DNA of 60,423 bases from Bacillus aerolatus (GCF_009183655.1 NZ_WEIO01000012.1:1-60423), one strand, 5' to 3'; positions 1 through 11,142 are shown, counted from the stretch's first letter. The notes: generated by a model not told the origin, from the letters alone. Numbers and translations: made by a program.

Positions 1-122
1 AGATGAGATTTCCCTTAGCGCAAGCTAGTAAGATCCCTGAAAGATGATCAGGTAGATAGGTTCGGGGTGGAAGCGTGGCGACACGTGGAGCTGACGAATA
101 CTAATCGATCGAGGACTTATCC
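1..122 (+). rRNA. 23S ribosomal RNA, 3' end (partial)
   Basis: The window opens inside the last part of 23S rRNA. The terminal stretch around 86-122 (ACGTGGAGCTGACGAATACT followed by AATCGATCGAGGACTTAT) is the conserved 3' end of Bacillaceae 23S. The mature end is placed near 122 by comparison with B. subtilis from memory, so it may be off by a few bases. Short reading frames across this stretch are chance. Confidence 0.95.
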
Positions 123-131
123 TAAACGAAA

Positions 132-158
132 CGTTCAGGCATTGAACATGCCTGAACG
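132..158 (+). other. 23S-5S spacer hairpin
   Basis: An 11-bp perfect stem (CGTTCAGGCAT with ATGCCTGAACG, loop TGAAC) lies ten bases after the 23S end. It probably serves as a processing or folding element of the rRNA precursor; the function is inferred from position. The rest of the 123-253 spacer holds no gene or tRNA. Confidence 0.55.
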
Positions 159-253
159 GGACAAACGAATAACACCAAATGGCACGGTATTGCCGGTTAC
201 TTATACAACATATTATCCAGTTTTGAAAGAACAACTCTTTCAATTTTATACAG

Positions 254-369
<116 letters not shown>

Positions 370-377
370 AAGTGATA

Positions 378-405
378 AAGAACAGCGGAAGCTGTTCTTT
401 TTTGT
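378..405 (+). terminator. rRNA operon terminator
   Basis: Stem AAGAACAGC / GCTGTTCTT with a GGAA loop, followed directly by a T-run. It ends the rrn transcript just after 5S. Confidence 0.9.
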
Positions 406-785
406 TATATAAACAAGTAGACGAGCATGATTAACTGCTTCAAAATGGCGATAAAACTTTGAAAGGAGAGATGGGGAACAAAACCCGCAAGTTGTCGAAC
501 AAGGCTCTTAAAGTGTCGAACAATCTCTCAAAGTCACCATGAAAATTCCGACATGTAAAATAATCGTCAAAGTATTGAGCTTCTCTTCAAGGCCTTAAAA
601 CTAGCAAAAAACGAAAAATATCCTCATGTTATTAAATAATATTCTGTTTTTTTTTGCATAGTTATAAGATATCATCTCTTGCTAAGGTTTAACTTCTTTT
701 AACAGGTGGAATATAAAAATATATTTTAAAAGGATTAAAATTCTTGAAAAGCGTCAAAAATTAACATCAAGTACATACATTAAAA
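406..785. other. non-coding gap before ctsR, with a short tandem motif
   Basis: No credible gene: the longest candidate (ATG at 471, 23 codons) has its Shine-Dalgarno almost touching the start. At 489-530 two imperfect 20-22-base units, each containing GTCGAACAA and CTCT, are repeated head to tail and start a third unit. The rest is AT-rich, with a run of nine T near 650. Confidence 0.5.
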
Positions 786-835
786 TTGCCAATGGTTTGT
801 GCTTTCATGTATAATTTATGTCAAATATAGTCAAA
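786..835 (+). promoter_or_regulatory. ctsR promoter with CtsR operator
   Basis: Vegetative (sigma-A) elements TTGCCA (786-791) and TATAAT (810-815), 18-bp spacer. Directly downstream, 819-835 reads TGTCAAATATAGTCAAA, a match to the CtsR heptad repeat (RGTCAAA NAN RGTCAAA) apart from one base. The operator overlaps the start of transcription, as expected for autorepression of the clpC operon. Confidence 0.85.
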
Positions 836-856
836 GTCAGAATTGGAGGAGGTTTG

Positions 857-1318
857 ATGCGTAATATATCTGATATTATTGAGGACTATTTAAAAAAAGT
901 TCTCGAAATGAGTGGAAGCGAAATTGTAGAAATTAAGAGAAACGAAGTAGCTGAAAAATTCCAATGTGTTCCCTCGCAGATTAATTATGTAATCAATACC
1001 CGCTTTACCATTGAAAGAGGATACGTAGTAGAAAGCAAAAGAGGCGGGGGAGGCTATATCCGAATTATAAAAGTGAAAGTGCATGACCAGTACGATTTAA
1101 TCGATCAGCTCGTTTCACTGGTGGGGAATAAAGTTTCGCAATCAGCTGCTGAAAATTTGATTTACCGCTTGGTGGAAGAAGAAGTGATTTCAAGCCGGGA
1201 AGCAAAAATTATGATGAGTGTAATGGACCGTTCAGTTTTGTACATCGACCTTCCTGATAGAGATGAGCTTCGGGCAAGAATGATTACCTCTATGCTCATG
1301 GCTTTGAAATATAAATAA
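857..1318 (+). CDS. ctsR: CtsR, transcriptional repressor of class III stress genes
   Basis: A 153-residue repressor that controls clpC, clpP and related protein-quality genes and is inactivated by heat and by McsB. The start is ATG 857, preceded by GGAGGAGGT at 845-853; an in-frame ATG at 818 lies inside the operator and is not used. The sequence shows a helix-turn-helix (about residues 28-48), the glycine-rich wing (KRGGGGYIRI, near 61-70) that contacts DNA, and the C-terminal dimer domain ending LPDRDELRARM. It is first gene of the ctsR-mcsA-mcsB-clpC operon and sits next to its own operator. Confidence 0.97.
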   Translation: MRNISDIIEDYLKKVLEMSGSEIVEIKRNEVAEKFQCVPSQINYVINTRFTIERGYVVESKRGGGGYIRIIKVKVHDQYDLIDQLVSLVGNKVSQSAAENLIYRLVEEEVISSREAKIMMSVMDRSVLYIDLPDRDELRARMITSMLMALKYK

Positions 1319-1338
1319 CTAAAAGGGGGTGGTTCGTT

Positions 1339-1881
1339 TTGATTTGCCAGGAATGTAAAGAAAGGCCTGCCACACTGCATTTTACTAAAACATTAAATGG
1401 CGAAAAGACAGAGTTGCTTTTGTGTGAAAAGTGTGCGCAGGAAAAAGGGGAGCAGTATATGTTCAGCCATCACCCCGATTTTTCCATCGGTAATTTGCTT
1501 GGCGGTTTGTTTAATATTGAATCGTCATTTTCAACTAAACCTGCTCAATACCCCCAGCAGCAAGCTCTGAAATGTGAGAATTGCCAAACAACTTTTCAGC
1601 AGTTTGTAAACAGTGGAAAGTTTGGCTGTGCTCATTGCTATGAAGCATTTCGGGAGCAGCTTACTCCCATACTAAAAAGACTGCAAAATGGCAATAACAT
1701 ACACAGAGGAAAAATACCGGAAAGAATGGGCGGTACTCTGCACTTGAAAAAAGAAATAGAAGAATTAAAAACGAAACTTCAACAAGCCATTGCCCAGGAA
1801 GAATTTGAATTGGCAGCCGATATTCGCGATCAAATCCGCTCTCTCGAAAAAAAAATGATTTTTGAAGGAGGAGAGTCGTGA
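1339..1881 (+). CDS. mcsA: McsA, zinc-finger and UVR-domain activator of McsB
   Basis: Partner that activates the arginine kinase McsB. The 180-residue protein has four CxxC pairs (C3/C6, about 28/31, 79/82 and 97/100), forming zinc sites, and a C-terminal UVR motif (about residues 136-175) with the pattern [17 protein letters not shown]. It starts at TTG 1339, right after an AAAAGGGGGTGG ribosome-binding site, and its stop overlaps the mcsB start by one base, so the two are translationally coupled. Confidence 0.95.
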   Translation: MICQECKERPATLHFTKTLNGEKTELLLCEKCAQEKGEQYMFSHHPDFSIGNLLGGLFNIESSFSTKPAQYPQQQALKCENCQTTFQQFVNSGKFGCAHCYEAFREQLTPILKRLQNGNNIHRGKIPERMGGTLHLKKEIEELKTKLQQAIAQEEFELAADIRDQIRSLEKKMIFEGGES

Positions 1882-2936
1882 TGTCTCTAGAAAGGTTTAT
1901 TAATCAGGCTGTCAGCTCATGGATGAATAATGAAGGACCTCATTCGGATATTGTTTTAAGTTCGAGGATTCGTCTTGCAAGAAACTTAGCAGATTATCAA
2001 TTTCCTTCGTTCTTAAAATCCGATGAAGCGGAAGAGATGACAAAGAAAATCAGTGAAGGGGCACAGAGAGAATATGCACTTGAGCTGCTCACGATGGAAA
2101 GTTTGTCTCAATTGCAAAAGCGGGTGCTTGTTGAAAAGCATCTAATTAGCCCCTACCTGGCCGATGCTTCCGCATACGGAGCAGTTCTTCTCTCAGAAAC
2201 AGAAGATATCAGCATCATGATAAATGAAGAGGATCATATTCGTATTCAGTGTCTCTCTCCGGGCTTGCAGCTGAAAGAAACATTAGAGAAAACTAATGCT
2301 ATTGACGATGCCATTGAAGCAAAAGTCAAATATGCTTTTGACGAACAGAGAGGTTATTTAACGAGCTGTCCGACAAACGTAGGAACTGGCTTACGGGCAT
2401 CAGTCATGATCCATTTGCCGGGGTTAATGTTAACTCAGCAAATCAATCGTATTATCCCCGCAATCAGCCAGCTTGGTTTTGTAGTTAGGGGTATTTACGG
2501 TGAAGGCAGTGAAGTTTTGGGAAACATTTTTCAAATTTCCAACCAGTTAACACTTGGTAAGTCAGAAGCGGATATAGTGGAAGACTTGGTGAGTATAGTC
2601 CATCAAATTATTGCTCACGAAAAGTCAGCTAGAGAAGCTTTAGCCAACACGTCTTCCATCCATCTAGAGGATAAAGTATTCCGCTCTTATGGTGTATTAA
2701 CAAACAGCCGAATTATTGAAACAAAAGAAGCAGCTCAGTGTTTATCTGATGTGAGGTTAGGAATTGATATTGGTTATATTAGCAATGTTTCCAAAAGTAT
2801 TTTAAATGAATTGATGATTTTGACCCAGCCGGGCTTTTTACAGCAATATGCCGGAGGGCCGCTCCGTCCGGAAGAACGGGATATTCGGCGGGCTGCTTTA
2901 ATTAGAGAGCGGTTAAAATTGGAAGAAAATTGTTGA
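1881..2936 (+). CDS. mcsB: McsB, protein-arginine kinase
   Basis: Phosphorylates arginines on CtsR and on misfolded proteins, tagging them for ClpCP. It is a phosphagen-kinase fold: N-terminal [13 protein letters not shown] and the catalytic-loop cysteine in [14 protein letters not shown] (around residue 167). The C-terminal RDIRRA (about residue 337) matches the phospho-arginine-binding RDxxRA motif. I chose ATG 1881, seven bases after GGAGGAGA; GTG 1878 would add one residue. At 351 residues it has the normal length, and the active-site elements I checked are intact. Confidence 0.96.
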   Translation: MSLERFINQAVSSWMNNEGPHSDIVLSSRIRLARNLADYQFPSFLKSDEAEEMTKKISEGAQREYALELLTMESLSQLQKRVLVEKHLISPYLADASAYGAVLLSETEDISIMINEEDHIRIQCLSPGLQLKETLEKTNAIDDAIEAKVKYAFDEQRGYLTSCPTNVGTGLRASVMIHLPGLMLTQQINRIIPAISQLGFVVRGIYGEGSEVLGNIFQISNQLTLGKSEADIVEDLVSIVHQIIAHEKSAREALANTSSIHLEDKVFRSYGVLTNSRIIETKEAAQCLSDVRLGIDIGYISNVSKSILNELMILTQPGFLQQYAGGPLRPEERDIRRAALIRERLKLEENC

Positions 2937-2956
2937 GGTAAAGGAGAGGAATGGAT

Positions 2957-5404
2957 ATGATGTTTGGTCGTTTTACGGAAAGAGCACAGAAGGTATTGGC
3001 GCTTGCACAAGAGGAAGCACTTCGTCTAGGACATAGCAATATTGGCACAGAACATATTTTGTTAGGGTTAGTGCGTGAAGGAGAAGGCATCGCGGCAAAA
3101 GCTCTTTATGGCCTTGGGCTTAGTTCGGAAAAGATCCAGGAAGAAGTTGAGAACTTGATCGGCCGAGGAGAAGGAAATTCCCAAACTGTCCATTATACTC
3201 CCCGCGCAAAAAAGGTAACAGAGCTATCAATGGACGAAGCTAGAAAGCTAGGTCACTCCTATGTCGGTACAGAACACATTCTGCTTGGTTTAATCCGTGA
3301 AGGAGAAGGCGTGGCTGCTCGTGTTCTTAGCAATTTAGGTGTCAGCTTAAACAAAGCTCGTCAGCAAGTACTTCAGCTGCTTGGCAACAATGAATCAAAC
3401 GGTCATCAAGGCGGCTCAACATCGAACGCAAATACACCTACGCTCGATGGCCTAGCGCGAGATTTAACAGTGATTGCCAGAGATGGCAGTCTGGACCCTG
3501 TCATTGGCCGCGGTAAGGAAATACAGCGTGTGATTGAAGTGCTAAGCAGAAGAACGAAAAACAACCCGGTGTTGATTGGTGAACCCGGTGTTGGTAAAAC
3601 GGCAATTGCTGAGGGGCTTGCTCAGCAAATTATTAATAATGAAGTACCAGAAACACTCCGTAATAAGCGGGTTATGACACTAGATATGGGTACCGTTGTA
3701 GCGGGAACAAAATACCGGGGTGAATTTGAAGACCGCTTAAAGAAAGTGATGGATGAGATTCGCCAAGCAGGCAACATTATTTTATTTATTGATGAACTGC
3801 ATACGTTAATTGGTGCAGGTGGAGCAGAAGGAGCCATTGACGCTTCTAACATTTTGAAACCATCTCTTGCCCGCGGTGAGCTGCAATGCATCGGCGCTAC
3901 CACGCTTGATGAATACCGTAAGTATATTGAAAAAGATGCAGCCCTTGAACGTCGCTTCCAGCCGATTCAAGTGGATGAGCCAACGTTGGATGAATCGATT
4001 CAGATTTTAAAAGGGTTAAGAGACCGCTATGAAGCCCATCACCGTGTATCCATTACGGATGAAGCGATTGATGCAGCAGTGAAAATGTCAGACCGCTATA
4101 TTTCAGACCGCTTTTTGCCGGATAAAGCGATTGATTTAATTGATGAAGCGGGCTCAAAAGTTCGGTTGCGCTCTTTTACTACACCTCCTAATTTGAAAGA
4201 GCTGGAAGTGAAGCTCGACGGCATTCGAAATGAAAAAGATGCGGCCGTTCAAAGCCAGGAATTTGAAAAAGCGGCTTCGCTTCGTGATGCTGAGCAAAAG
4301 CTTCGGGAAGAACTGGAGAAGACAAAGAATAATTGGAAAGAACAGCAAGGAAAAGAGAACAGTGAAGTAACAGTCGAAGACATTGCCAAAGTCGTATCAA
4401 GCTGGACGGGTGTTCCGGTTTCCAAGCTGGCACAAACGGAAACAGATAGATTGCTGAAGTTGGAAGAAATTCTTCATTCCCGCCTGATTGGCCAGGAAGA
4501 AGCAGTAAAAGCTGTTTCCAAAGCCGTCCGCCGGGCAAGAGCAGGATTAAAAGATCCGAAGCGGCCGATCGGCTCATTCATTTTCCTTGGGCCGACAGGT
4601 GTCGGTAAAACGGAACTGGCTAAAGCCCTCGCTGAATCCATGTTCGGTGATGAAGATGCAATGATTCGTATCGATATGTCTGAGTACATGGAGAAGCACT
4701 CAACGTCTCGTCTCGTTGGGTCGCCACCGGGCTATGTCGGTTATGAAGAAGGCGGTCAGCTAACTGAGAAAATTCGCCGTAAGCCATATTCTGTTATCTT
4801 GCTGGATGAAATTGAAAAAGCACATCCAGATGTGTTTAACATTTTGCTGCAAGTGCTCGAAGATGGTCGCTTAACCGATTCAAAAGGGCGGACAGTCGAT
4901 TTCCGTAACACCGTGCTGATTATGACATCAAACGTAGGAGCTGATTCACTGCGACGCAACAAATTTGTCGGTTTTAATATTCAAGATGGTGAACAGGACT
5001 TCAAAGACATGAAGGGCAAAGTACTAGAAGAGCTTAAACGAGCTTTCCGTCCAGAATTCATCAACCGTATTGATGAAATCATTGTTTTCCATGCTTTAGA
5101 GAAAAAACACTTGAAGGAAATTGTTACTTTAATGTCTGATCAATTGTCAAGCCGTCTGAAAGAGCAGGACATTATTGTCGAATTATCCGATCGGGCAAAA
5201 GAAAAAATTACGGAAGAAGGCTACGATCCAGAATATGGAGCGCGTCCTTTGCGCCGTGCCTTACAAAAACAAGTGGAAGACCGCTTGTCAGAAGAGTTGC
5301 TGAAAGGCAAAGTTTTAACAGGTCAGCATATTTTAGTAGATGTTGAGGATGATGAATTTGTAGTGAAAACAAAAGAACCGTCAGCGGCACCATCTGCTAC
5401 TTAA
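2957..5404 (+). CDS. clpC: ClpC, AAA+ unfoldase
   Basis: Hexameric ATPase that unfolds proteins for ClpP and works with the adaptors MecA and McsB. The 815 residues comprise an N-terminal double Clp-N repeat (1-145), AAA module 1 with Walker A GEPGVGKT (208-215), a middle domain with a UVR-like coiled coil (about 415-460), AAA module 2 with Walker A GPTGVGKT (545-552), and a C-terminal D2-small domain. ATG 2957 is preferred because AAGGAGAGG ends at 2949; ATG 2951 is too close to it. It is last gene before a strong terminator. Confidence 0.97.
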   Translation: MMFGRFTERAQKVLALAQEEALRLGHSNIGTEHILLGLVREGEGIAAKALYGLGLSSEKIQEEVENLIGRGEGNSQTVHYTPRAKKVTELSMDEARKLGHSYVGTEHILLGLIREGEGVAARVLSNLGVSLNKARQQVLQLLGNNESNGHQGGSTSNANTPTLDGLARDLTVIARDGSLDPVIGRGKEIQRVIEVLSRRTKNNPVLIGEPGVGKTAIAEGLAQQIINNEVPETLRNKRVMTLDMGTVVAGTKYRGEFEDRLKKVMDEIRQAGNIILFIDELHTLIGAGGAEGAIDASNILKPSLARGELQCIGATTLDEYRKYIEKDAALERRFQPIQVDEPTLDESIQILKGLRDRYEAHHRVSITDEAIDAAVKMSDRYISDRFLPDKAIDLIDEAGSKVRLRSFTTPPNLKELEVKLDGIRNEKDAAVQSQEFEKAASLRDAEQKLREELEKTKNNWKEQQGKENSEVTVEDIAKVVSSWTGVPVSKLAQTETDRLLKLEEILHSRLIGQEEAVKAVSKAVRRARAGLKDPKRPIGSFIFLGPTGVGKTELAKALAESMFGDEDAMIRIDMSEYMEKHSTSRLVGSPPGYVGYEEGGQLTEKIRRKPYSVILLDEIEKAHPDVFNILLQVLEDGRLTDSKGRTVDFRNTVLIMTSNVGADSLRRNKFVGFNIQDGEQDFKDMKGKVLEELKRAFRPEFINRIDEIIVFHALEKKHLKEIVTLMSDQLSSRLKEQDIIVELSDRAKEKITEEGYDPEYGARPLRRALQKQVEDRLSEELLKGKVLTGQHILVDVEDDEFVVKTKEPSAAPSAT

Positions 5405-5411
5405 AACAACG

Positions 5412-5449
5412 AAAGGGCGCACACGCAATATATGTGTGCCCCTTTTTTT
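5412..5449 (+). terminator. terminator after clpC
   Basis: Stem AAAGGG-GCACAC paired with GTGTGC-CCCTTT (one bulged C), then seven T. It separates clpC from radA, which in B. subtilis are co-transcribed, so it is either leaky or radA has another promoter. Confidence 0.85.
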
Positions 5450-5478
5450 CAGAGAATAGATGAAGAGGTGTAATGAGC

Positions 5479-6852
5479 ATGGCAAAGAAAAAAACGAAAT
5501 TTATTTGCCAATCCTGCGGATACGAGTCGGCAAAATGGATGGGCCGGTGTCCTGGCTGCGGAGAATGGAACCAGATGGTAGAGGAAGTGGCCATTACAGG
5601 GACGCCTAAACGGACATTTATGCATTCTGAGCAAACGGTGACTTCTAAACCGGCAAAGATTACAGATATTGAGACTGTACAGGAACCGCGTGTGAAAACA
5701 AAGATGAAAGAATTCAATCGGGTACTTGGAGGAGGAGTTGTACCGGGGTCACTCGTATTGATCGGTGGAGATCCAGGAATTGGAAAGTCCACCCTGTTAT
5801 TGCAAGTTTCTGCTCAACTGGCAGCAATTAAAAGCAGGGTATTATACATTTCCGGCGAAGAGTCTGTTAAGCAGACAAAATTAAGAGCAGAACGGCTGGC
5901 TGTAAAAGAAGAAGATCTGTTTATTTATTCAGAAACAAATTTGCAGCTGATTCATTCGGCAATTGAGCAGCTTTCGCCGTCGTTTGTTATTATTGACTCG
6001 ATTCAAACAGTGTATCATCCAGAAGTAACGTCTGCCCCGGGGAGTGTTTCTCAAGTAAGAGAATGTACAGCCGAATTAATGAGAATAGCAAAAATGAATG
6101 GAATCGCCATTTTTATTGTCGGGCATGTGACAAAGGAAGGTTCGATTGCCGGTCCCAGATTATTGGAGCATATGGTGGATAGTGTGTTATATTTTGAAGG
6201 AGAGCGCCACCATACGTACCGTATTTTAAGAGCAGTAAAAAACCGTTTCGGCTCCACAAATGAGATGGGGATTTTTGAAATGAAGGAAGAAGGATTGGAG
6301 GAAGTAGAGAACCCTTCGGAAATCTTTTTGGAAGAGCGGTCGCAAGGTTCTTCGGGATCGACAGTGGTTGCTTCCATGGAAGCAACGAGGCCTGTGCTCG
6401 TTGAAATCCAAGCTCTTGTTTCTCCGGCTGTTTTTGGTAATCCCCGGCGCATGGCTACTGGCATGGATCATAATCGCGTAACGCTGTTGATGGCTGTACT
6501 GGAGAAGCGTGTCGGTCTTTTATTGCAAAATCAGGATGCCTATTTAAAAGTAGCTGGTGGCGTAAAGCTTGATGAACCGGCCATTGATCTTGCTATTGCC
6601 GTCAGTATTGCTTCTAGCTTTCGCGACCAAACGACGAATCCAACAGACTGTATTATCGGAGAGGTAGGTTTGACGGGAGAGGTGCGGAGAGTTTCAAGAA
6701 TAGAGCAAAGAGTCTCTGAAGCTGCCAAGCTCGGTTTTACAAGAGTTATTCTTCCCGCAAATAATCTCGGAGGCTGGAAAGTGCCGGCAGGAATAGAAGT
6801 GGTCGGTGTTTCTACTGTTAATGAAGCGCTGCGGCTCATTTTTGGCAAATGA
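5479..6852 (+). CDS. radA: RadA/Sms, DNA repair branch-migration ATPase
   Basis: RecA-like protein that processes recombination intermediates. About 457 residues: zinc finger C10xxC13...C24xxC27, Walker [11 protein letters not shown] (near residue 95), the RadA-specific KNRFG motif, and a C-terminal Lon-protease-like domain. ATG 5479 is preferred over ATG 5473 because AGGTG at 5466-5470 is properly spaced and the protein then starts MAKKK as in relatives. No disA follows it. Confidence 0.95.
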   Translation: MAKKKTKFICQSCGYESAKWMGRCPGCGEWNQMVEEVAITGTPKRTFMHSEQTVTSKPAKITDIETVQEPRVKTKMKEFNRVLGGGVVPGSLVLIGGDPGIGKSTLLLQVSAQLAAIKSRVLYISGEESVKQTKLRAERLAVKEEDLFIYSETNLQLIHSAIEQLSPSFVIIDSIQTVYHPEVTSAPGSVSQVRECTAELMRIAKMNGIAIFIVGHVTKEGSIAGPRLLEHMVDSVLYFEGERHHTYRILRAVKNRFGSTNEMGIFEMKEEGLEEVENPSEIFLEERSQGSSGSTVVASMEATRPVLVEIQALVSPAVFGNPRRMATGMDHNRVTLLMAVLEKRVGLLLQNQDAYLKVAGGVKLDEPAIDLAIAVSIASSFRDQTTNPTDCIIGEVGLTGEVRRVSRIEQRVSEAAKLGFTRVILPANNLGGWKVPAGIEVVGVSTVNEALRLIFGK

Positions 6853-6912
6853 TTTTACGGGCAGGTCAGAGGAACACATGTATACTTTTAGGATGTTTTT
6901 TCAAAAAAACGA

Positions 6913-6939
6913 TTGCATGTGGAAAAAAGTGTTTATAAT
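6913..6939 (+). promoter_or_regulatory. candidate promoter for the PIN/TRAM-isp genes
   Basis: TTGCAT (6913-6918) and TATAAT (6934-6939), spacer only 15 bp, 23 bp ahead of the next start. The perfect -10 argues for a promoter; the short spacer lowers confidence. Confidence 0.5.
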
Positions 6940-6962
6940 GATAGCAAGGAGGTGAAGTCAGA

Positions 6963-8057
6963 ATGTTAAAACGTCTCGTACAGGCGGGTTTTATTATTTT
7001 AGGTGGAACGTTAGGCATTATTCTTATTCCGGACTTATTAACTTTAATCCATTTAGATCATCTGACTTTAATTAATAACCCGTATGCCGCGGTTATAATA
7101 GGAGCTATTATTTTCTATATGCTGACATTTTGGGCAGTGGATTATATTATTGATTTTGTTAAATGGCTGGAAGACCGAATTGTTACCGCGCCTTTGACGG
7201 ACATTCTTTCTGGCAGTTTAGGGTTAATTTTAGGATTAATCGTCGCTTTTTTAGCAGGGAATACACTTAACTCAATTGAAATACCGATTGTTAATACGGT
7301 CGCACCAATTTTCTTGACGATCTTACTTGGCTACTTGGGCTTTCAGGTCGGTTTTAAAAAGCGTGATGAAATTACTGGTTTATTTTCGATGAACAAAAGC
7401 GGAAAAAAGAAAGAGTCAGATGTATCTGAAAGTCCCCAGTTTGTACAAAAGTCATTTAAAATCTTAGATACGAGTGTAATTATTGACGGCAGAATCGCTG
7501 ACATTTGCCAAACTGGCTTCCTAGAAGGATGCCTAATTATTCCGCAGTTTGTTCTGGAAGAATTGCAGCACATCGCTGACTCTTCGGATACGCTGAAACG
7601 TACGAAAGGTCGAAGGGGACTCGACATATTAAACCGGATTCAAAAAGATATTCCGGTGGATGTGGAAATTATTGAGCGGGATTTTGAGGATGTTCAAGAA
7701 GTGGATAGCAAACTCGTCAAGCTGGCGAAAGAAATGAATGGAATCGTCGTTACGAATGATTTTAACTTAAATAAAGTATGTGAACTGCAAAAAGTGCAGG
7801 TTCTTAACATTAATGACTTGGCCAATGCTGTAAAACCATTAGTGATCCCTGGTGAGGAAATGCATGTTCTTGTTATTAAAGACGGGAAAGAGCAGCGGCA
7901 GGGTATTGCTTACTTAGATGATGGAACAATGATTGTCGTGGAAGAAGGCCGCGAGTATATCGGCAAGCAAATTGATGTGATCGTGACGAGCGTTCTGCAA
8001 ACATCAGCAGGGCGGATGATTTTTGCCAAACCTAAGTTGATAGAAAAAGCGCTTTAA
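6963..8057 (+). CDS. yacL: membrane-anchored PIN/TRAM-domain protein (YacL family)
   Basis: A 364-residue protein with four predicted membrane segments (about residues 8-27, 43-65, 79-103, 109-131), then a PIN nuclease-like domain starting [16 protein letters not shown] (about 165) with further acidic residues ([18 protein letters not shown]), and a C-terminal TRAM RNA-binding domain (about 297-355). Membrane-tethered RNase activity is a family-based inference. Start ATG 6963 follows AAGGAGGTGA. It is 110 nt from radA where disA would normally intervene, and 14 nt ahead of ispD. Confidence 0.9.
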   Translation: MLKRLVQAGFIILGGTLGIILIPDLLTLIHLDHLTLINNPYAAVIIGAIIFYMLTFWAVDYIIDFVKWLEDRIVTAPLTDILSGSLGLILGLIVAFLAGNTLNSIEIPIVNTVAPIFLTILLGYLGFQVGFKKRDEITGLFSMNKSGKKKESDVSESPQFVQKSFKILDTSVIIDGRIADICQTGFLEGCLIIPQFVLEELQHIADSSDTLKRTKGRRGLDILNRIQKDIPVDVEIIERDFEDVQEVDSKLVKLAKEMNGIVVTNDFNLNKVCELQKVQVLNINDLANAVKPLVIPGEEMHVLVIKDGKEQRQGIAYLDDGTMIVVEEGREYIGKQIDVIVTSVLQTSAGRMIFAKPKLIEKAL

Positions 8058-8071
8058 AGGGGCCCAAAAAG

Positions 8072-8758
8072 ATGAATTATCAAGTGATTATTCCGGCAGC
8101 CGGTCGTGGAACTAGAATGAAAGCAGATAAAAATAAGCTTTTACTTTTGTTGCAGGACCGCCCGGTTATCATCCATACTTTGGAGGTTTTTGAGAAGGAT
8201 CCGAATTGCAAGGGGGTTATACTCGTTGTTCAGCCAGAAGAAGTGAAGATGTTCTCTAATTTAGTTCGCGAATATGATGTCTCCAAAGTGCGCAAATTAG
8301 TTCACGGAGGCAGTGAACGCCAGCAGAGTGTTTATAACGGACTAAAAGAGGTGGATGATGCGGAAGTCGTTCTTATCCATGACGGAGCGAGACCATTTAT
8401 AGAGGCTCCCATTATAAGCCGACTTGTTGAAAAAGCAGTAGAAAAGGGGGCTGCTATTGTGGCTGTTCCCGTAAAAGATACAATTAAGCGCGTTGAGAGC
8501 GGCACGGTTGCCGAAACAGTAGAACGCTCAAGCTTGTGGTCGGTTCAAACGCCACAAGCTTTTCGCGTGCCTTTGATTTTAAAGGCTCATGCACAGGCAC
8601 AAACAGCCGGATACATCGGTACAGACGATGCATCATTGGCAGAAAGAATCAATATGCCGGTGCAAATTGTAGAAGGAGATTATGATAATATAAAGCTGAC
8701 GACTCCGGAGGACCTTGTTTTTGCGGAGGCTATTATTCAAAAAAGAAAATCATCATAG
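8072..8758 (+). CDS. ispD: IspD, 2-C-methyl-D-erythritol 4-phosphate cytidylyltransferase
   Basis: Third step of the MEP isoprenoid pathway: CTP plus MEP to CDP-ME. 228 residues, with the N-terminal nucleotidyltransferase signature [20 protein letters not shown] (about 6-25), the HDGARPF motif near residue 105, and the C-terminal [23 protein letters not shown] region. AAAGGGG lies just upstream of ATG 8072. It is 14 nt from the PIN/TRAM gene and 20 nt from ispF. Confidence 0.95.
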   Translation: MNYQVIIPAAGRGTRMKADKNKLLLLLQDRPVIIHTLEVFEKDPNCKGVILVVQPEEVKMFSNLVREYDVSKVRKLVHGGSERQQSVYNGLKEVDDAEVVLIHDGARPFIEAPIISRLVEKAVEKGAAIVAVPVKDTIKRVESGTVAETVERSSLWSVQTPQAFRVPLILKAHAQAQTAGYIGTDDASLAERINMPVQIVEGDYDNIKLTTPEDLVFAEAIIQKRKSS

Positions 8759-8778
8759 ATTGCGAAGGAGAAAAAATT

Positions 8779-9261
8779 ATGTTTCGAATTGGACAAGGCT
8801 TTGATGTGCATCAATTTGCAGAAAATCGTCCGTTAATTATCGGAGGAGTAATGATCCCGCATGAAAAGGGGCTGATTGGCCACTCAGATGCCGATGTTTT
8901 GCTGCACACTGCAGCGGATGCTCTTCTTGGAGCTATTGGAGAAGGAGATATAGGACGCCATTTCCCAGATACAGACCCTGCCTTTAAGGATGCTGATTCC
9001 GCTGTATTGTTGCAGCGTGTATGGCAATTAGTGAAAGAGAAAGGTTTTTCTCTCGGAAATATCGACTGCACGATCATGGCGCAAAGACCAAAAATGGCTC
9101 CGCATATTGAGCGGATAGAACAAAGGATGGCAGAATTGCTGGATGCGGATGTGTCACAAATCAACGTGAAAGCAACGACAACAGAAAAGCTGGGATTTGT
9201 CGGAAGAGAAGAAGGAATTGCCGCACAGGCAGTTGTTCTATTGACAGCGGAAGAAAAGTAA
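8779..9261 (+). CDS. ispF: IspF, 2-C-methyl-D-erythritol 2,4-cyclodiphosphate synthase
   Basis: Converts CDP-ME 2-phosphate to MEcPP in the MEP pathway. The 160 residues contain the metal site GQGFDVHQF (D9, H11), the second motif [17 protein letters not shown], and the C-terminal [29 protein letters not shown] precedes ATG 8779. The ispD-ispF pair catalyses non-adjacent pathway steps but is commonly linked in Bacillaceae. Confidence 0.96.
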   Translation: MFRIGQGFDVHQFAENRPLIIGGVMIPHEKGLIGHSDADVLLHTAADALLGAIGEGDIGRHFPDTDPAFKDADSAVLLQRVWQLVKEKGFSLGNIDCTIMAQRPKMAPHIERIEQRMAELLDADVSQINVKATTTEKLGFVGREEGIAAQAVVLLTAEEK

Positions 9262-9333
9262 TCCACTTTCTTCTAGTAGCAGCAGGTGGTAAAATAAATA
9301 AAGTTATATGAACGACTTGAGGAGGAACGTGGA

Positions 9334-10794
9334 ATGGCAAACGATATTCGTGTGCGCTATGCGCCGAGCCCAACAGGCCACTTACATATAGGCAACGCGC
9401 GTACAGCGCTTTTTAATTACTTATTTGCCCGCAGCCAGGGCGGGAAGTTTATCATCAGAATTGAAGATACCGATCAAAAGCGAAACATTGAAGGCGGGGA
9501 AGAAAGCCAGCTGAAATATTTGCAGTGGCTCGGAATCGATTGGGATGAAAGCGTCGACAGCGGGGGAGAATATGGTCCGTACCGCCAGTCAGAACGGAAT
9601 GACATTTACAAAAAATATTACGATCAATTATTAGAAGAAGACAAGGCGTATAAATGCTACTGTACAGAAGAAGAGCTCGAAGCTGAACGGGAAGCGCAGC
9701 AGGCAGAAGGCAAAGACATGGCGGGTTATTCCGGCAAATGCCGTCACTTGACTGCAGAAGAGAGAGCGGAGAGAGAAGCAGAAGGGCGAAAGCCGAGCAT
9801 CCGCATTAAAGTGCCGGCAGGGGAAATGTTGACATTCACTGATTTGGTCAAAGGTGAAGTTTCTTTCGAGTCGGAGGACATTAGCGATTATGTTATCGTG
9901 AAAAAAGACGGCACGCCAACGTACAACTTTGCGGTAGCTGTAGATGACCATTTAATGAAAATGTCGCACGTGCTGCGCGGAGACGACCATATTTCTAATA
10001 CACCGAAGCAACTCTTAATTTATAATGCGCTTGGTTGGGAGCCGCCTGTTTTTGGCCATATGACGCTGATTGTTAATGAAAGCCGCAAAAAGCTGAGCAA
10101 GCGGGATGAATCTATTATTCAGTTTATTGAACAATATAAAGAGCTCGGGTATTTGCCGGAAGCATTATTTAACTTTATTGCTTTGTTGGGCTGGTCTCCA
10201 ACTGGCGAAGAAGAAGTTTTCTCTAAAGAAGGGTTTATTGAGATGTTTGATGCCGGGCGGTTATCTAAATCTCCTGCGCTATTTGACCAGCAGAAACTGC
10301 TGTGGATGAATAACCAATACATGAAGAAGGTGGAGCTGGACCGAGTCGTGGGGCTAGCGCTTCCGCATCTTGTGAAAGCAGGCCGCGTCGATGCTGAGCG
10401 ATCTGCTGAACAAGAAGAGTGGGTGCGTCAATTAATTGGCCTTTACCAGGAAAAAATGAGCTTCGGAGCAGAGATCGTTGAGATGTCAGAGTTATTCTTT
10501 AAAGGCGACATCAGCTATGAAGGAGAAGCAAAAGCGGTTCTTGAGGAGGAACAAGTACCTGAAGTAATGGCTTCTTTTCTTGAAAAAGTAGAAACAATGG
10601 ATGAGTTTAAAGCAGACGAAATTAAGCAAGCGATGAAAGCTGTCCAAAAAGAAACAGGTCATAAAGGAAAAAAACTATTTATGCCGATCCGCGCTGCTGT
10701 CACTGGACAAACACACGGACCAGATTTGCCAAAAGCCATCGAATTGCTCGGCAAAGAAAAAGTTGTTGAACGGCTCCGCAAGATTAGCAGTTAA
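9334..10794 (+). CDS. gltX: glutamyl-tRNA synthetase
   Basis: Class I synthetase charging tRNA-Glu. In Bacillaceae it is normally non-discriminating and also makes Glu-tRNA-Gln for GatCAB (family knowledge). The 486 residues have the HIGH motif [15 protein letters not shown] (about 10-24), a zinc-type cysteine patch (YKCYCTEEE ... GKCRH), and the KMSKS equivalent KKLSKRDES (about 252-260). ATG 9334 follows GAGGAGG. The gene stands between ispF (72 nt) and the cysES T-box. Confidence 0.96.
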   Translation: MANDIRVRYAPSPTGHLHIGNARTALFNYLFARSQGGKFIIRIEDTDQKRNIEGGEESQLKYLQWLGIDWDESVDSGGEYGPYRQSERNDIYKKYYDQLLEEDKAYKCYCTEEELEAEREAQQAEGKDMAGYSGKCRHLTAEERAEREAEGRKPSIRIKVPAGEMLTFTDLVKGEVSFESEDISDYVIVKKDGTPTYNFAVAVDDHLMKMSHVLRGDDHISNTPKQLLIYNALGWEPPVFGHMTLIVNESRKKLSKRDESIIQFIEQYKELGYLPEALFNFIALLGWSPTGEEEVFSKEGFIEMFDAGRLSKSPALFDQQKLLWMNNQYMKKVELDRVVGLALPHLVKAGRVDAERSAEQEEWVRQLIGLYQEKMSFGAEIVEMSELFFKGDISYEGEAKAVLEEEQVPEVMASFLEKVETMDEFKADEIKQAMKAVQKETGHKGKKLFMPIRAAVTGQTHGPDLPKAIELLGKEKVVERLRKISS

Positions 10795-10861
10795 CATTTT
10801 AGCAAAAATGTAATATATTAAAGATAGAAGAATTTTACTGAATCATAAATAAGTTAGCGTT

Positions 10862-11100
10862 GAAGAGGAGAAGTAAATAATTGAAGCTTTACAGAGAGAA
10901 CCGTCACCGGCTGTAAACGGTTCAAGCCGCTCAATTATTGAAATGCCCCTCTGAGCCTGCCGCTGAAAGGCAACGAGTAAGCGGCGGCGGGAGCACCCGT
11001 TACCAGTTTAAAGTTGGAGAAATAGGCGTATGTCTATTTTTCAAACAGAGTGGAACCGCGTAAACATAACGTCTCTGTCTATACAGAGACGTTTTTTATT
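10862..11100 (+). promoter_or_regulatory. T-box leader (cysteine) controlling cysE-cysS
   Basis: Tethers uncharged tRNA-Cys to switch between terminator and antiterminator. The hallmark GTGGAACCGCG is at 11050-11060. Stem I is visible: AATAATTG (10877-10884) pairs with CAATTATT (10932-10939). AGTA on the left and GAA on the right (10940-10942) make the loop-E motif, and TGC at 10944-10946 is the likely specifier, a Cys codon, matching the downstream synthetase. A terminator follows at 11069-11096. Confidence 0.9.
11069..11096 (+). terminator. T-box-regulated terminator
   Basis: Stem ACGTCTCTGT / ACAGAGACGT with loop CTAT, then TTTTTT. The alternative pairing of the upstream T-box sequence with its 5' half would form the antiterminator. 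Confidence 0.9.
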
Positions 11101-11142
11101 TTGTGAAAAATAAGTAAGTATAATTTTTTCGAATTAGGCAAC

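Noticed and set aside
370-856. tRNA genes after the 5S gene, as in several B. subtilis rrn operons
   Set aside because: No cloverleaf, T-loop GTTCGAA-type motif or CCA end was found; the rrn terminator follows 5S at once.
4188-4577. 129-codon minus-strand frame inside clpC
   Set aside because: Antisense to a conserved coding region, without its own start signals.
6051-6464. 137-codon minus-strand frame inside radA
   Set aside because: Shadow of the radA reading frame; no ribosome-binding site or domain.
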